A stretch of 64,000 nucleotides of DNA from UBA1952 sp965200035 (GCA_965200035.1 OZ241334.1:2604001-2668000); one strand, 5' to 3'; positions 8,846-17,236 are shown, numbered from the stretch's first letter. Program-made: numbers and translations. Notes: a model not told the origin generated them from the letters alone.

Positions 8846-9657
8846 GTGACGAATCCAACTGAAATCATCCCGGGAGTAATCTTTTACGCTTATCTCACAG
8901 TCATGAGAAAGGAGAAGGTGGGCTTTCTGGAGCACAATACATTAGTACTGCAGGTTTCGGGGCTGTTTACATTGGAAACTTCCAGCCAGAAAATTTCGAT
9001 GAGGAAAGGCGGGATATTGCTGATTGGTAAAAACCAATTGGGGCAGATCACCAAATCACCTTTGCCTGGCGAAAATTATGAAACGATCGTCATTTCCCTG
9101 CAGGAAGACTTACTGAGAAAGATTGCGCTCGAAGAGCAGATAGACCTGCCGCAGAAGTACATTGGCCCGCCCAATATTCTTATTCCCGCAAATGATTTTC
9201 TACGCGGCTATTTCCAATCTGTAATACCCTACGTCCGCAATCCGGAAGAAAAACTCACGACTGCGATGGCTACTTTAAAATAAAAGAGGCAGTGAAATTA
9301 CTGCTGCACACCATGCCAGAGCTCAGCAAAGTCCTGTTTGATTTTTCAGAACCCTACAAGATCGATCTGGAAAAATTTATGCTCAGCAATTTCCATTTCA
9401 ACCTTCCGGTCGGAAAGTTTGCACAACTCACCGGGAGAAGCCTCGCAGGATTTAAGCGTGATTTCAAAAGAACCTTTGGTAAGCCGCCGAGGCATTGGCT
9501 GCAGGAAAGAAGATTGTTGGAAGCACGCCACCTCATTGAAAAAAAGAACCAGAAGCCATCTGCATTTTACCTGGATTTAGGCTTTGAAAGCCTCGCTCAT
9601 TTCTCGCATTCTTTTAAAAGAAAGTTTGGCAAAGCGCCCTCTGACTGGTTACAATGA
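8846..9657 (+). pseudogene. AraC-family transcriptional regulator disrupted by a one-base frameshift
   Basis: Two consecutive reading frames make up one AraC-type protein. The first (GTG 8846 to the TAA at 9281-9283) has the N-terminal cupin-like sensing domain (EHNTLVLQVSGLFTLE, SMRKGGILLIGKNQLGQI). The second (from about 9292 to 9657) has the two helix-turn-helix motifs (NLPVGKFAQLTGRSLAGFKR, and FYLDLGFESLAHFSHSFKRKFG). At the join, the text TTTAAAATAAAAGAGGCA reads LK-stop; adding one A to the AAAA run gives LKIKEAVKLLL and joins the halves without loss. So one A has been lost, by mutation or by sequencing error. The GTG start is a guess, since the open frame extends upstream into the reductase gene. 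Probable role: regulator of the adjacent aldo/keto reductase. Confidence 0.8.
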
Positions 9658-9686
9658 ACATGCAGCTATTGGCAAGCTGATTCTAC

Positions 9687-9719
9687 AAAAAAGAGCTACA
9701 GTCACTATAGCTCTTTTTT
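9687..9719 (+). terminator. Rho-independent terminator after the AraC gene
   Basis: A 12-bp perfect stem (AAAAAAGAGCTA paired with TAGCTCTTTTTT) with a nine-base loop and a six-T tail, 29 bases after the stop. The flanking A and T runs make it usable in both directions. Confidence 0.8.
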
Positions 9720-10246
9720 GGTAAATAGCAGTTCCATTCTCTTAAGTCGTTCGTTGGCGCATATCGGTAACCTGATTTTATTTAGAGACGACGACACTGT
9801 AGTGGCCTATTAGTCGGGCGCAGACAGCATAATCAAAAAAGATTTTTTATTTCAGGATGGGATGATAATATCGCAGGCATTCACTGTGAGCGTTTTATGA
9901 GCTGCTTAATCTGCAAATTGCCAGCTTGCATTTATTACACTAGTCGTAATTTTTGGGAAAGACTTGGAGGATTCCGTTTTTGCTTTATATTTGATGAATA
10001 GTGCAATACGTTATTTTATATTTCATACAGCGATTCTGACATAGTTAGCATAAAACTTTTTCTATATAAATTGTCGCTTGTATTTTTCGTTAAACATTGA
10101 TTTACAGTTATAAAAATGTTAGCTATGTGTTTATGGCATTTTATCTCTTGAATCAAGCTGAATTCTAATTACTTTATTAAAAAATATCTGCATATATAAA
10201 ATAGTAGTCTTAAAAAATTATTTCCTACGTTAAGAATTGTCTCCTA
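9720..10246. other. AT-rich intergenic stretch without a recognisable gene
   Basis: About 530 bases with no credible open frame on either strand. The part from about 9940 is markedly richer in A and T than the flanking housekeeping DNA. The only structured element seen is a possible promoter at 9964-9993. The composition change and the truncated gene just downstream suggest inserted or decaying DNA. Confidence 0.6.
9964..9993 (+). promoter_or_regulatory. Possible Bacteroidota-type promoter
   Basis: TTG at 9964-9966 and TATATTTG at 9986-9993 are separated by 19 bases, matching the TTG-N19-TAnnTTTG pattern of the Bacteroidota housekeeping sigma factor. The box is about 250 bases from the next start, which is unusually far, so it may drive an unseen RNA or be fortuitous in AT-rich DNA. 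Confidence 0.3.
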
Positions 10247-10666
10247 GTGCGTACAATTAAATTAATTTTTTTTCTCTCATTAATGTGTGTCGGTTCCGAC
10301 GCTTACGCACAGCAAGAGGGATATGATTTGATCAAGCTGACCCGGAAAGAAGGCCTGCCGTCCAACGTTTGCCAAAGTCTTTTGACGGATAGTAAGGGTT
10401 TCTTATGGATAACCACCTATAATGGTTTAAGCAGGTTCGATGGCAGCAGATTCACCAATTATACAGCTGCAGATGGCTTGGGTGATAATGTCCTTTATAA
10501 CATCCGCGAAGATCCATGGGGACGTATATGGACGGTCACTACCAAAACGGTTGCCCGCTATACGGGGCGATGGCCACTGGCTTTCGAAAGCACGCCTCTG
10601 CCCGAGAGCATAGTAGGCTACAATACAATTGCGCCCGGGGTGGATAGCAATGGCGAATACAAATAA
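10247..10666 (+). CDS. Truncated two-component-regulator propeller protein (N-terminal fragment)
   Basis: The 139-residue product begins with a Sec signal peptide ending near AYAQ. It then shows two regulator-propeller blades: LTRKEGLPSNVCQSLLTDSKGFLWITTYNGLSRFDG and YTAADGLGDNVLYNIREDPWGRIWTVTT. In intact members this is the start of a periplasmic beta-propeller of about 14 blades followed by a YYY domain, a membrane helix and a kinase or LytTR output (600-1300 residues). Here the frame ends after about two and a half blades at GVDSNGEYK, and unrelated sequence follows. It is therefore likely a remnant, or a fusion scar at about 10640. The GTG start fits the signal peptide. The gene sits next to AT-rich DNA. 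Confidence 0.6.
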   Translation: MRTIKLIFFLSLMCVGSDAYAQQEGYDLIKLTRKEGLPSNVCQSLLTDSKGFLWITTYNGLSRFDGSRFTNYTAADGLGDNVLYNIREDPWGRIWTVTTKTVARYTGRWPLAFESTPLPESIVGYNTIAPGVDSNGEYK

Positions 10667-11132
10667 TCCGGATTATTTTTTCCCGGGACTGGATGAAGCG
10701 CAGAATATAAGCATCACGAATCTGTGCAATGTCCTTAGAATTTTAAATGATAAAATCAGCACCCTGCAGGAAGACAACAGATTGCTTCGCAAGGCAGTGG
10801 ATGAATTTTACAGCGATCACCCCGGGCATATGCAGGCCTACGATAATCAGACAAACAGAAACAAGTACAACGTAAATAACAAGAAAGAAGTCAATGAAGT
10901 GTTCATTAAGATATTCAGGAAATCCCTGAAGCCACTTGACCTGGAAGATGTGATGGAAGTTATAGAAATCAGCTACCAGTACATCGTGCCGCCGCATATT
11001 CTCGACTCACGGGATTTCATTCGCCGAAAGCTGGTCAAGGCCTGTGAAGATCAGGTGGTGAGAGCTGTAAATGGCAATCCCGGCAAAAAAGGCTGCTTTT
11101 ATGTGCTGGGATCTAATGTGGATTTGGATTAG
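10650..11132 (+). CDS. Hypothetical protein with N-terminal coiled coil
   Basis: I do not recognise this 160-residue protein. ATG 10650 lies 17 bases inside the end of the truncated propeller gene, in another frame. The N-terminal third has a leucine-rich helical stretch (ITNLCNVLRILNDKISTLQEDNRLLRKAV) that looks like a coiled coil. The middle is polar and Asn/Lys-rich, and the C-terminal half is helical and acidic/basic (EVFIKIFRKSLKPLDLEDVMEV). There is no signal peptide or membrane segment, so it is probably cytoplasmic. It might be a regulatory or phage/mobile-element protein, but nothing in the sequence shows a function. Confidence 0.55.
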   Translation: MANTNNPDYFFPGLDEAQNISITNLCNVLRILNDKISTLQEDNRLLRKAVDEFYSDHPGHMQAYDNQTNRNKYNVNNKKEVNEVFIKIFRKSLKPLDLEDVMEVIEISYQYIVPPHILDSRDFIRRKLVKACEDQVVRAVNGNPGKKGCFYVLGSNVDLD

Positions 11133-11141
11133 GCTATATTT

Positions 11142-11229
11142 AGCCGGACGTTGTTAGGCGGTTGTTCATGATTAAGTAGTCAGGGAATCGGGCCGATTGA
11201 TAATACACAATCGCGGACAACGTCCGGCT
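11142..11229. repeat. Perfect 13-bp inverted repeat enclosing 62 bases
   Basis: AGCCGGACGTTGT at 11142-11154 is the exact reverse complement of ACAACGTCCGGCT at 11217-11229. The pair starts 10 bases after the preceding stop, and a GCCGGC followed by TTTTTT lies just beyond at 11240-11251. It could act as a long-loop terminator of the hypothetical gene or be the ends of a small inserted element. Confidence 0.6.
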
Positions 11230-11256
11230 TCCAATCTCTGCCGGCTTTTTTATTAT

Positions 11257-11649
11257 TTAAAAAACACCTACTGCAAGGCAGTCTTCGTTGTCATTCAGGC
11301 TCAGGCCACCTGTGTTGCCGGATGTGGACATCCTGTTCCTGCTGATCTGTATGGTTCCGTAAGAGATGACTTCGCCCTGTTTGTTTTTACCCATAATCTT
11401 ATATTCGCCTGATGGTAGCTGTGCAGTGAGTGGCCTGGTGCCATCGCCATAGATGGCATCGCACGCAGGCACATTGGAAAAATAGGGCAGCTCGCCTTTG
11501 TAGGCTCCATCAACGTACAGGAACAGTTTTTCATTAGCCTTCGTGGTGTAGAAACGTGCATTGAAGACTTTATCGGAATCGTCTTTGTTGCACTGGGAAA
11601 ACAGCAGGATGATAAGCAGCGCTCCTGTTGCGGCAAGGCCTTTTTGCAT
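11257..11649 (-). CDS. Small lipoprotein of unknown function
   Basis: The 130-residue protein starts with MQKG, a hydrophobic segment and the lipobox FSQC (Cys19), followed by an Asp-rich linker, so it should be a lipid-anchored envelope protein. An earlier in-frame ATG at 11676 would add nine polar residues; the shorter start gives a cleaner signal peptide. The mature part is beta-rich with KLFLYVDGAYKGELPYF and PSGEYKIMGKNKQGEVI, which resembles PEGA-like or carboxypeptidase-regulatory-like small beta domains. Two cysteines remain in the mature part (PACDAIYG, EDCLAVG) and might pair. It stands alone on the minus strand, opposite to the GH18-like gene. No function can be assigned. Confidence 0.6.
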   Translation of the reverse strand: MQKGLAATGALLIILLFSQCNKDDSDKVFNARFYTTKANEKLFLYVDGAYKGELPYFSNVPACDAIYGDGTRPLTAQLPSGEYKIMGKNKQGEVISYGTIQISRNRMSTSGNTGGLSLNDNEDCLAVGVF

Positions 11650-11882
11650 GGGATATTGTTGGTTTTGGTATGCCATTGAAACGGCTGTACAGCGGGTTTA
11701 TTGCACAGTTCATTATTCTTAAAGAGATCATAGCTCTAGTTCCCCCGTACCAGTCCCGTACTTCACCCGTATCAGAGTCATACTTTGCATTAGGAAGATG
11801 GCGGCCAATAACCATTCATTTATAATCTGCATCCGGCAGTCCTTTCTGATTCCGGCAGGTTTATAATACCTTGTTGTAATAA

Positions 11883-13358
11883 ATGATCAGCATGAGAAAA
11901 ATCCTTTACTTTTTTGTTGCCCTTTTCCTGACCAGTGCAGGCGTCCGCGTTCATGCGCAATCGTGCGGCGTTTCTGCAGTGTACGGCGGCGGGCCCTTTT
12001 ACCAGACTCCTGCTACCACCATTCCTGAGCTGCGGGCTTCCGGCTTTACAACGGCCATTATCTGGACGATCCATATTGATACGGCGGGCAACTTCAACTA
12101 TAATGCCGAGTTTCCCATTGTAGCCAATGGTCAGTACATCGGTTATACCATGCACCCGGACTTTTCGCATAATGTAGCTCTGCTGAAAACCCAGCCTACC
12201 TCTGTCAATCGCATAGAAGTAGGCATCAGCGCGGCGGGTAGTGCTACTTTTCAGAACATCAAAAACCAGATAACGGCGCACGGCACCGGACCTGCGACCA
12301 ACCTCTACAAAAACTTCAAGGCGCTGAAAGATTCCATTCCGCAGATTGACGCCATCAACTTTGATGATGAATCTACCTATGATGTGAGCTCATCGGTACA
12401 GCTTTCTGTGATGCTGGCGGGATTGGGGTATAAAGTGGCGCTCTGCCCGTACACCAATGCTACCTACTGGAAGAATGTGGCTTCCCAAACCAATGCACAA
12501 AGCCCGGGTACGGTAGATGCTATCTATCTGCAATGCTATGATGGCGGCGCAGGCAATAGCCCCTGCAGCACCAGCTGGAACTTTAACGGCCTGCCGGTAT
12601 ATCCAGGACTGTGGGACAACAACTATACGCCAACCGGCGTGCAGACGAAGATGACCACCTGGAAAACGCAGTGCAGCATTACCGGCGGATTTATGTGGCT
12701 GTACGATGACTTTAAGAATACCGTTAAGACAGCCCAATATGCCAGCGCTATCAATACAGCTACCGGCACACCTGCACAGGCATCCGCAGCAAGCCCGGCT
12801 ACAAGCGCAACCAATATAGCACGCCAGCCTTCCCTGAGCTGGACTGCCGGAACCTGCACTCAGTCTCACGATGTGTATTTTGGCACTGCTAACCCACCGG
12901 TGTTTGTGCGTAACCAAGCTACGGCCAGCTATAGCCCCGGAATGCTTGCGGCGAATACTACTTATTACTGGAGAGTAGATGAAAAGAATGCTGCCGGCAC
13001 TGCCACCGGCGCTGTATGGAGCTTTACCACAGGTATAGCTTCAGGTATTGCTGCTCCGCTGGCGGGTATTACCGTGGGTGATGCTTATCCGAATCCGTTC
13101 AGCGACCGTACCAGCCTGAGCCTTGACGTACCCGATAATGTTGCGCTAACAGTATCTGTATCTGACCTGTACGGGCATGAAGTGTTCACTACGAAGAATG
13201 GACCGGCTATAAAAGGTAATTACACTTTTGTATGGAGCGGAGAGAATGCGCAGGGCCAGAAAGTGGCTTCTGGTGTTTATTTCATCCGGGTATCTGCAAT
13301 GGATGGGCAAGGGGAATCTGCTGTTGTGAACAGAAAGGTCTTGTTTGTAAGGCAATAG
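11883..13358 (+). CDS. Secreted GH18-like protein with fibronectin-type module and T9SS sorting domain
   Basis: The 491-residue protein has a signal peptide (through about VHAQ), a domain of about 270 residues resembling a glycoside hydrolase 18 TIM barrel, a fibronectin-III-like module (residues ~305-385: SWTAGTCTQSHDVYFG, ANTTYYWRVDEKNAAG, GAVWSFTTG), and a T9SS type A domain (AYPNPFSD, a GHEVF segment, ASGVYFIRVSA). The barrel call rests on DAINFDDEST, which resembles the GH18 strand-4 motif DGxDxDxE with the final acid kept as DDE, on surrounding TIM-like strands (GYKVALCPY, VDAIYLQCYD) and on the ending ITGGFMWLYDD. Secretion by T9SS means it is outside the cell or on its surface. Substrate unknown; loose motif match, so the enzyme activity is inference. 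ATG 11892 is an alternative start. Confidence 0.72.
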   Translation: MISMRKILYFFVALFLTSAGVRVHAQSCGVSAVYGGGPFYQTPATTIPELRASGFTTAIIWTIHIDTAGNFNYNAEFPIVANGQYIGYTMHPDFSHNVALLKTQPTSVNRIEVGISAAGSATFQNIKNQITAHGTGPATNLYKNFKALKDSIPQIDAINFDDESTYDVSSSVQLSVMLAGLGYKVALCPYTNATYWKNVASQTNAQSPGTVDAIYLQCYDGGAGNSPCSTSWNFNGLPVYPGLWDNNYTPTGVQTKMTTWKTQCSITGGFMWLYDDFKNTVKTAQYASAINTATGTPAQASAASPATSATNIARQPSLSWTAGTCTQSHDVYFGTANPPVFVRNQATASYSPGMLAANTTYYWRVDEKNAAGTATGAVWSFTTGIASGIAAPLAGITVGDAYPNPFSDRTSLSLDVPDNVALTVSVSDLYGHEVFTTKNGPAIKGNYTFVWSGENAQGQKVASGVYFIRVSAMDGQGESAVVNRKVLFVRQ

Positions 13359-13376
13359 GTAAGGCTGCCTTCTGCG

Positions 13377-13500
13377 AAGTTCCCTCGTGCTTCGGGGTGA
13401 ACTGCTGTATAAGTCATGCTGACGAAAGGAAGCATTCCACAGCGACTTGTGTCCGGTAAGCCTATTTTTCGTGGGTTCCCTCGTGCCTCAGGATGACCTG
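13377..13500. repeat. Dispersed palindromic repeat, copy 1 plus an adjacent half copy
   Basis: A degenerate unit at 13377-13444 (TTCCCTCGTGCTTCGGGGTGA, then GTATAAGTCATGCTGACG, then AAGCATTCCACAGC) is followed at 13471-13500 by a second left half (TTCCCTCGTGCCTCAGGATGA). It belongs to the same family as 18936-19008, 35786-35857, 41060-41129 and 48771-48842. It fills most of the gap after the GH18-like gene. Confidence 0.7.
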
Positions 13501-13550
13501 TTTTTGTATGGCAAGCAACTGAGTGGAGCCTGCTTACAGACGGAGCCCGA

Positions 13551-13865
13551 TTAATCTTTGTCGCTTGCTAATTCAGCTACCGGCTGCTGCATCTTTTCCT
13601 GCTCTGAGCGGAAGAATTGCTTTAAGCGCTGTCTTGCATCATTGTTTTTAGGGGCGGCTACCTGACGCTGTAGCTGTAGGGCCGCCTGCTTGTCGATGAT
13701 GGATTCGTAAGCGCCGGTGAACTTCAGGTTGCGGGAGGCAACTGCTGCCTGTGCAGAAGAGCCTGCTAATACCCCCAGAGTCATTACGGCTATGAATGCA
13801 ATTGTTGCGAACAGATGTTTTGCACTTCCTGAAACCTGTGCGGCTGCGTTGTTATTCGGTGTCAA
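13551..13865 (-). CDS. Small secreted or membrane-anchored protein of unknown function
   Basis: The predicted 104-residue protein has a polar N-terminus of about 17 residues, a hydrophobic segment (LFATIAFIAVMTLGVLAG) ending in SSAQA that looks like a Sec signal with an AxA-type cleavage site, and a mature part of about 64 residues. That part is helical, charged and Gln-rich (AALQLQRQVAAPKNNDARQRLKQFF) and has no cysteine. Small proteins like this, with a signal and a short charged helix, recur in Chitinophagaceae, but I know no function. It is a single gene between repeat DNA and the DinB gene, which is also on the minus strand; a terminator lies between them. Confidence 0.55.
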   Translation of the reverse strand: MTPNNNAAAQVSGSAKHLFATIAFIAVMTLGVLAGSSAQAAVASRNLKFTGAYESIIDKQAALQLQRQVAAPKNNDARQRLKQFFRSEQEKMQQPVAELASDKD

Positions 13866-14032
13866 TTTTTGATAGCTTTAAGCATTTTAAATTCAACCCT
13901 TCTATTCTTTTCACAGATCAAAAATATGTTGTGTATCAGCGGTATTGAAAGAAAATAGCTTGCTTAACCGGACTATAATCAAACGCTTTTGGCGAGGCCG
14001 ATATATTTACTACCCGTTTGTTAACAGCAATG

Positions 14033-14060
14033 AAAAGACCGGCCTGAAAGCCGGTCTTTT
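14033..14060 (-). terminator. Rho-independent terminator after the DinB gene
   Basis: AAAAGACCGGC and GCCGGTCTTTT form an 11-bp perfect stem around a six-base loop, 35 bases past the minus-strand stop. The A/T flanks make it bidirectional. Confidence 0.8.
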
Positions 14061-14094
14061 AGGAGATTTATTGAATAGCAGGATAGCCTGTACT

Positions 14095-14592
14095 TTACAT
14101 GTAGTTCAGCGCATCGTAGCCAAGCAGCCTGCGCCAGAGCGCGATCTGGCCAATGCAATTGGCCTCGCGGTAGGTCTGGAAAGTGACCCAGTCAAAGTAG
14201 GTCATCTTATGCCCCGGCATCATCTCGAAAGAATCGTCCAGCCACTCATCACTTGCGTTCATCAGCGCTTCGCGCAGGATGGGGCTGATCTTTTCCCAGT
14301 CTTTCCTGAACTGATCGAGAGCGGGGTAGGTGGCGCCTTCCTGAATGCCTTTATGATCTTTGAATAGCTCATCGGCTGTCTGGCGCAGGTCTTTTCCGAG
14401 GGCATTGGCCAAATCGTACCGCTCCTGCGTGAGGCTGCCGGTGATCCATGCAATGTGGTTGGCTTTGGTATCCAGGCGTTTTTGGGCATCTTCATCTGAA
14501 ATGTCTTTAAGCGCGCGGAAGAAAAAATCGGTGTGCATATCGTACAGCACTATGAGTGAGTACATACGGCTGCTTGCTGGTTTTATTTCCAT
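14095..14592 (-). CDS. DinB-family protein
   Basis: The 165-residue protein looks like a DinB/YfiT four-helix-bundle protein. Evidence is the early segment LYDMHTDFFFRALKDISDEDA, NHIAWITGSLTQERYDLANALG with the conserved His/Trp pair after helix 2, and the late MTYFDWVTFQTYREANCIGQIALWRRLLG with a C-terminal helix. In the family three histidines usually bind a metal. Here the first (H20 in DMHT), the second (H46 in NHIAW) and possibly H127 in PGHKMTYFDW can be seen, while the third canonical position (HxxxH) reads EANCIGQ, so metal binding may be lost or changed. Members act as thiol S-transferases or are stress-inducible proteins of unknown role. Single gene. Confidence 0.78.
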   Translation of the reverse strand: MEIKPASSRMYSLIVLYDMHTDFFFRALKDISDEDAQKRLDTKANHIAWITGSLTQERYDLANALGKDLRQTADELFKDHKGIQEGATYPALDQFRKDWEKISPILREALMNASDEWLDDSFEMMPGHKMTYFDWVTFQTYREANCIGQIALWRRLLGYDALNYM

Positions 14593-14706
14593 AGTATTCT
14601 GTTTTTGTATCCCGAAATTATGTGCTTATGGTGTGGTACAGCGCGGCTGTGAAGGCCAGATTGAGGGGGTGTTCGGGACAAAGAACGGATATATAGGACT
14701 TGGCAG

Positions 14707-14741
14707 CTGTGAGATCCTTCGCGGGGCTCAGGATGATCTGT
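14707..14741. repeat. Fragment of the dispersed palindromic repeat
   Basis: CTGTGAGATCCTTCGCGGGGCTCAGGATGATCTGT resembles the left half of the roughly 70-bp repeat family (GTGGGATCCTTCGTGCCTCAGGATGAC). The right half is absent. It lies in the gap between the DinB and beta-glucosidase genes. Confidence 0.5.
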
Positions 14742-14808
14742 GTGATATGTGAGCAGAGCCGCATTTGCAATGCGGCTACTGTAAGGACCGGGCATCTGTG
14801 ATGCCATA

Positions 14809-16224
14809 TCAACGCCGGAGAAAATGGCTGTACCAGCGGCCGGACGATTTGATAATGCGCTGCTGTGTCTTGAAATCTACATACACGAGGCCGAATCTTG
14901 GATTATAGCCTTCTGCCCACTCGAAATTATCCATGAGCGACCATACGAAGTAACCGGTTACATTCACCCCTTCTTCCCGCGCCTTCAGCACCTGTGCTAC
15001 GTGTTGTTTGATGTATGCGGTGCGGCGATCATCCTGTACGGTACCGTCTGTCAATGTATCGGGAAATGCAGCGCCATTTTCGGTGACAATGATTGGTGGG
15101 ATGTTTGGATAAGCGGCGTATTTCTTCAGGATGTTGTACATGCTTTCGGGATAGACTTCCCAGTTCATAGCTGTGGTCTCTACTGCCCGCCGCTCTGCTT
15201 TGATAATTTGTGCATTGATAAACGGGACAAAATAGCTGTGCCGCACGACTTCTCTGGTATAGCTCTGCACCCCAATGAAGTCCATATCGAATGCAAGCTT
15301 CTTTTCATCGTCCGGTCCTATGTATTGTTCTATTCTTCGCAGCGCCTTCAGCTCCTGCATAGGATAGCCCATACCCAGCAATGGCTCTATAAAAAAACGA
15401 TTGAGCAACGCATCCAGCCGGCCTGCCGCATCATGGTCGTCCGGCACCGGCCGGTAGGGCGCTACGTGCGCGCCGGAGAAAGTGGTTCCTATTTTACTGT
15501 CTTTGCTCAGCTCACGGATGATTCTGCCACCCTCGGCCTGGCAGAGCGCGGCATGGTGCGCAGCGGGCAGAAAATTATCCAGCCCCGTTTTGCCGGGCGC
15601 GTGAATGCCCAGGAAATAGCCTGCGCCGGTAAAGCCCATCGGCTCATTGAGCACCATCCAGTTCTTAACCCGGTCGCCAAACTCTTTAACGCAGCAGGCC
15701 ACATAATCGGAGAACCAATAGATAATGTCCCGTGTAGTCCAGCCACCTTTATTTTCCAGCGCCTGCGGCAGATCCCAGTGGTAGAGCGTTACCCACGGCT
15801 CAATGCCCAGCTCCAGGCAGAAGTCGATGACGCGATTATAGAAGTCCACACCATCTCTGTTCAGGCGGCCTTTGCCCTCCGGAAAAATGCGGCTCCACGA
15901 CAGCGAGAAGCGGAAATTCGGGATGTTGAGCAGATGCATCTGGATGAGATCATGCGCATACCGGTGATAAAAATCACACGTCACATTGGCATTGGTACCG
16001 GAAGGGATTTTCCCTTTCGTAGCGGTAAATACATCCCAGATGGAAAGGCCTTTTCCATCTTTATTATAAGCTCCTTCTATCTGATAGGCCGCCGTAGCCA
16101 CGCCCCATTTAAAGTCCGGCCCGAACTGTGAGGCGCCGACGATATCGTATTTATCTGCTGACTCCGGAAAGGATTTTAGCAAGGATGATTCTGCTGAACT
16201 TCTTAACTGAGGGAATAGCGACAT
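14809..16224 (-). CDS. Glycoside hydrolase family 1 beta-glucosidase-like enzyme
   Basis: The 471-residue protein has the GH1 fold signatures in order: FKWGVATAAYQIEGA near 38-52, the HRYAHDL helix, SWSRIFPEG at 109-117, the acid/base glutamate E194 in LNEP, and the nucleophile E382 in TENG. YFVWSLMDNFEWAEGY and RFGLVYVDF follow near the end. All catalytic residues are intact. GH1 enzymes hydrolyse or transfer beta-linked glucose, galactose or related sugars; no signal peptide is seen, so it should be cytoplasmic. The first 30 residues extend beyond the usual N-terminus and overlap the upstream glycosyltransferase by 74 bases, tying it into an operon with that gene and the metallophosphatase. 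It may trim or remodel a glycoside made by the transferase. Confidence 0.92.
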   Translation of the reverse strand: MSLFPQLRSSAESSLLKSFPESADKYDIVGASQFGPDFKWGVATAAYQIEGAYNKDGKGLSIWDVFTATKGKIPSGTNANVTCDFYHRYAHDLIQMHLLNIPNFRFSLSWSRIFPEGKGRLNRDGVDFYNRVIDFCLELGIEPWVTLYHWDLPQALENKGGWTTRDIIYWFSDYVACCVKEFGDRVKNWMVLNEPMGFTGAGYFLGIHAPGKTGLDNFLPAAHHAALCQAEGGRIIRELSKDSKIGTTFSGAHVAPYRPVPDDHDAAGRLDALLNRFFIEPLLGMGYPMQELKALRRIEQYIGPDDEKKLAFDMDFIGVQSYTREVVRHSYFVPFINAQIIKAERRAVETTAMNWEVYPESMYNILKKYAAYPNIPPIIVTENGAAFPDTLTDGTVQDDRRTAYIKQHVAQVLKAREEGVNVTGYFVWSLMDNFEWAEGYNPRFGLVYVDFKTQQRIIKSSGRWYSHFLRR

Positions 16225-17236
16225 CGGTAGGCGGTTGGGATGCAGTGATAGCTTCGTTTTCTTTGATAATGGTTTCGATCACCTCGGGGGCGCGGTGCGG
16301 ATAGTGCGCAGGAACGATCTTGGGCGAGCTGAGCCATGCCTGTATTTTATCGGCGTGCTTTTTCTTCAGGCTTCGGATGACAGCGATGCCCATCTTCTTC
16401 AGCGCTGCCGCATTGCACTGCTGCTCATACTGGCCTTTCATAGGAATAACCATCAGCTTCTTCTCCAGATACATGGCCTCAGCAGGCGTTTCAAAACCTG
16501 CACCGCACAGTACGCCGGCAGACGATGCCATGCTTTCCAGAAAGGCTTCGCCCGTAACAGGGCGGATGGAAATATTCTGTTTGACATAAGCTTCGTGGTT
16601 GTGTTTGGAAAAGACATGCCATTCTACCTCTTTAAATAAAGAGAGCACGCTGATGATGCGCTCATCATCATAAGCAGGAAGGTAAACGGTGTAATGCTTG
16701 CCATGCCCGGGATGCAGCGCTCTTACATCCTGCCGGATCACAGGCGGATAAATACGGTCTGCATAGGCATCGAAGTGAAAGCCGTAGCCATTGGTCACCG
16801 GAGCATAATGCTTCAATACCGCTCTGCCTACCGGGTCTGATTTTTTTGCCTGTGGCGCCCATTTATTGAGCACGGCATACTGATGGCTCAGGCCAATGCA
16901 TTTTCTTTTGCGGAAGTAGCAGGCCCACGCGCTCACCGGCTCAAAATCATTGATAATCAGATCATACTCCTCTACGGGCAGCATGGCCACCTCTTCCAGA
17001 AATCCTTTGATATTGTTCTTCCGGTAGGTAGCCATTACATCTACACCTCCTTTCTTCCCGAAGATGAAGCCCAGCCCGTGCAGCTTATACTTTACGGGGA
17101 AGCCCGGATCTACATCTGCCTGTGTGCCGCTTACCAGTGTGTCTACCTCGCCGTATTGCTGCAGTATCGGCACGATCTCCCGGGCTCTACAGATATGCCC
17201 GTTGCCGGTGCCCTGTATGGCATAAAGTATTCTCAT
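16151..17236 (-). CDS. Glycosyltransferase of the GT28/MurG-like (MJ1255) superfamily
   Basis: The 361-residue protein begins MRILYAIQGTGNGHICRAREIV, the glycine-rich first loop and helix of GT-B enzymes of the MJ1255/VC2487 type. The C-terminal half has LESMASSAGVLCGAGFETPAEA, a nucleotide-sugar binding motif of MurG/GT28 relatives, then MVIPMKGQYEQQCNAAALKKMGI. Such enzymes transfer a sugar from a UDP-sugar to a lipid or other acceptor at the inner face of the membrane. It overlaps the metallophosphatase gene by four bases at its start and the GH1 gene at its end, so the three are co-transcribed. The neighbours suggest a glycolipid or surface glycoside. Donor and acceptor are unknown. Confidence 0.82.
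   Translation of the reverse strand: MRILYAIQGTGNGHICRAREIVPILQQYGEVDTLVSGTQADVDPGFPVKYKLHGLGFIFGKKGGVDVMATYRKNNIKGFLEEVAMLPVEEYDLIINDFEPVSAWACYFRKRKCIGLSHQYAVLNKWAPQAKKSDPVGRAVLKHYAPVTNGYGFHFDAYADRIYPPVIRQDVRALHPGHGKHYTVYLPAYDDERIISVLSLFKEVEWHVFSKHNHEAYVKQNISIRPVTGEAFLESMASSAGVLCGAGFETPAEAMYLEKKLMVIPMKGQYEQQCNAAALKKMGIAVIRSLKKKHADKIQAWLSSPKIVPAHYPHRAPEVIETIIKENEAITASQPPTDVAIPSVKKFSRIILAKILSGVSR

Noticed and set aside
9964..9993. A small RNA gene in the AT-rich gap
   Set aside because: A promoter-like sequence alone is weak evidence, and no terminator or conserved structure follows it.
14824..16131. Plus-strand open frame of 435 codons opposite the beta-glucosidase
   Set aside because: It is an antisense shadow of the GH1 gene, whose catalytic motifs are complete on the minus strand.
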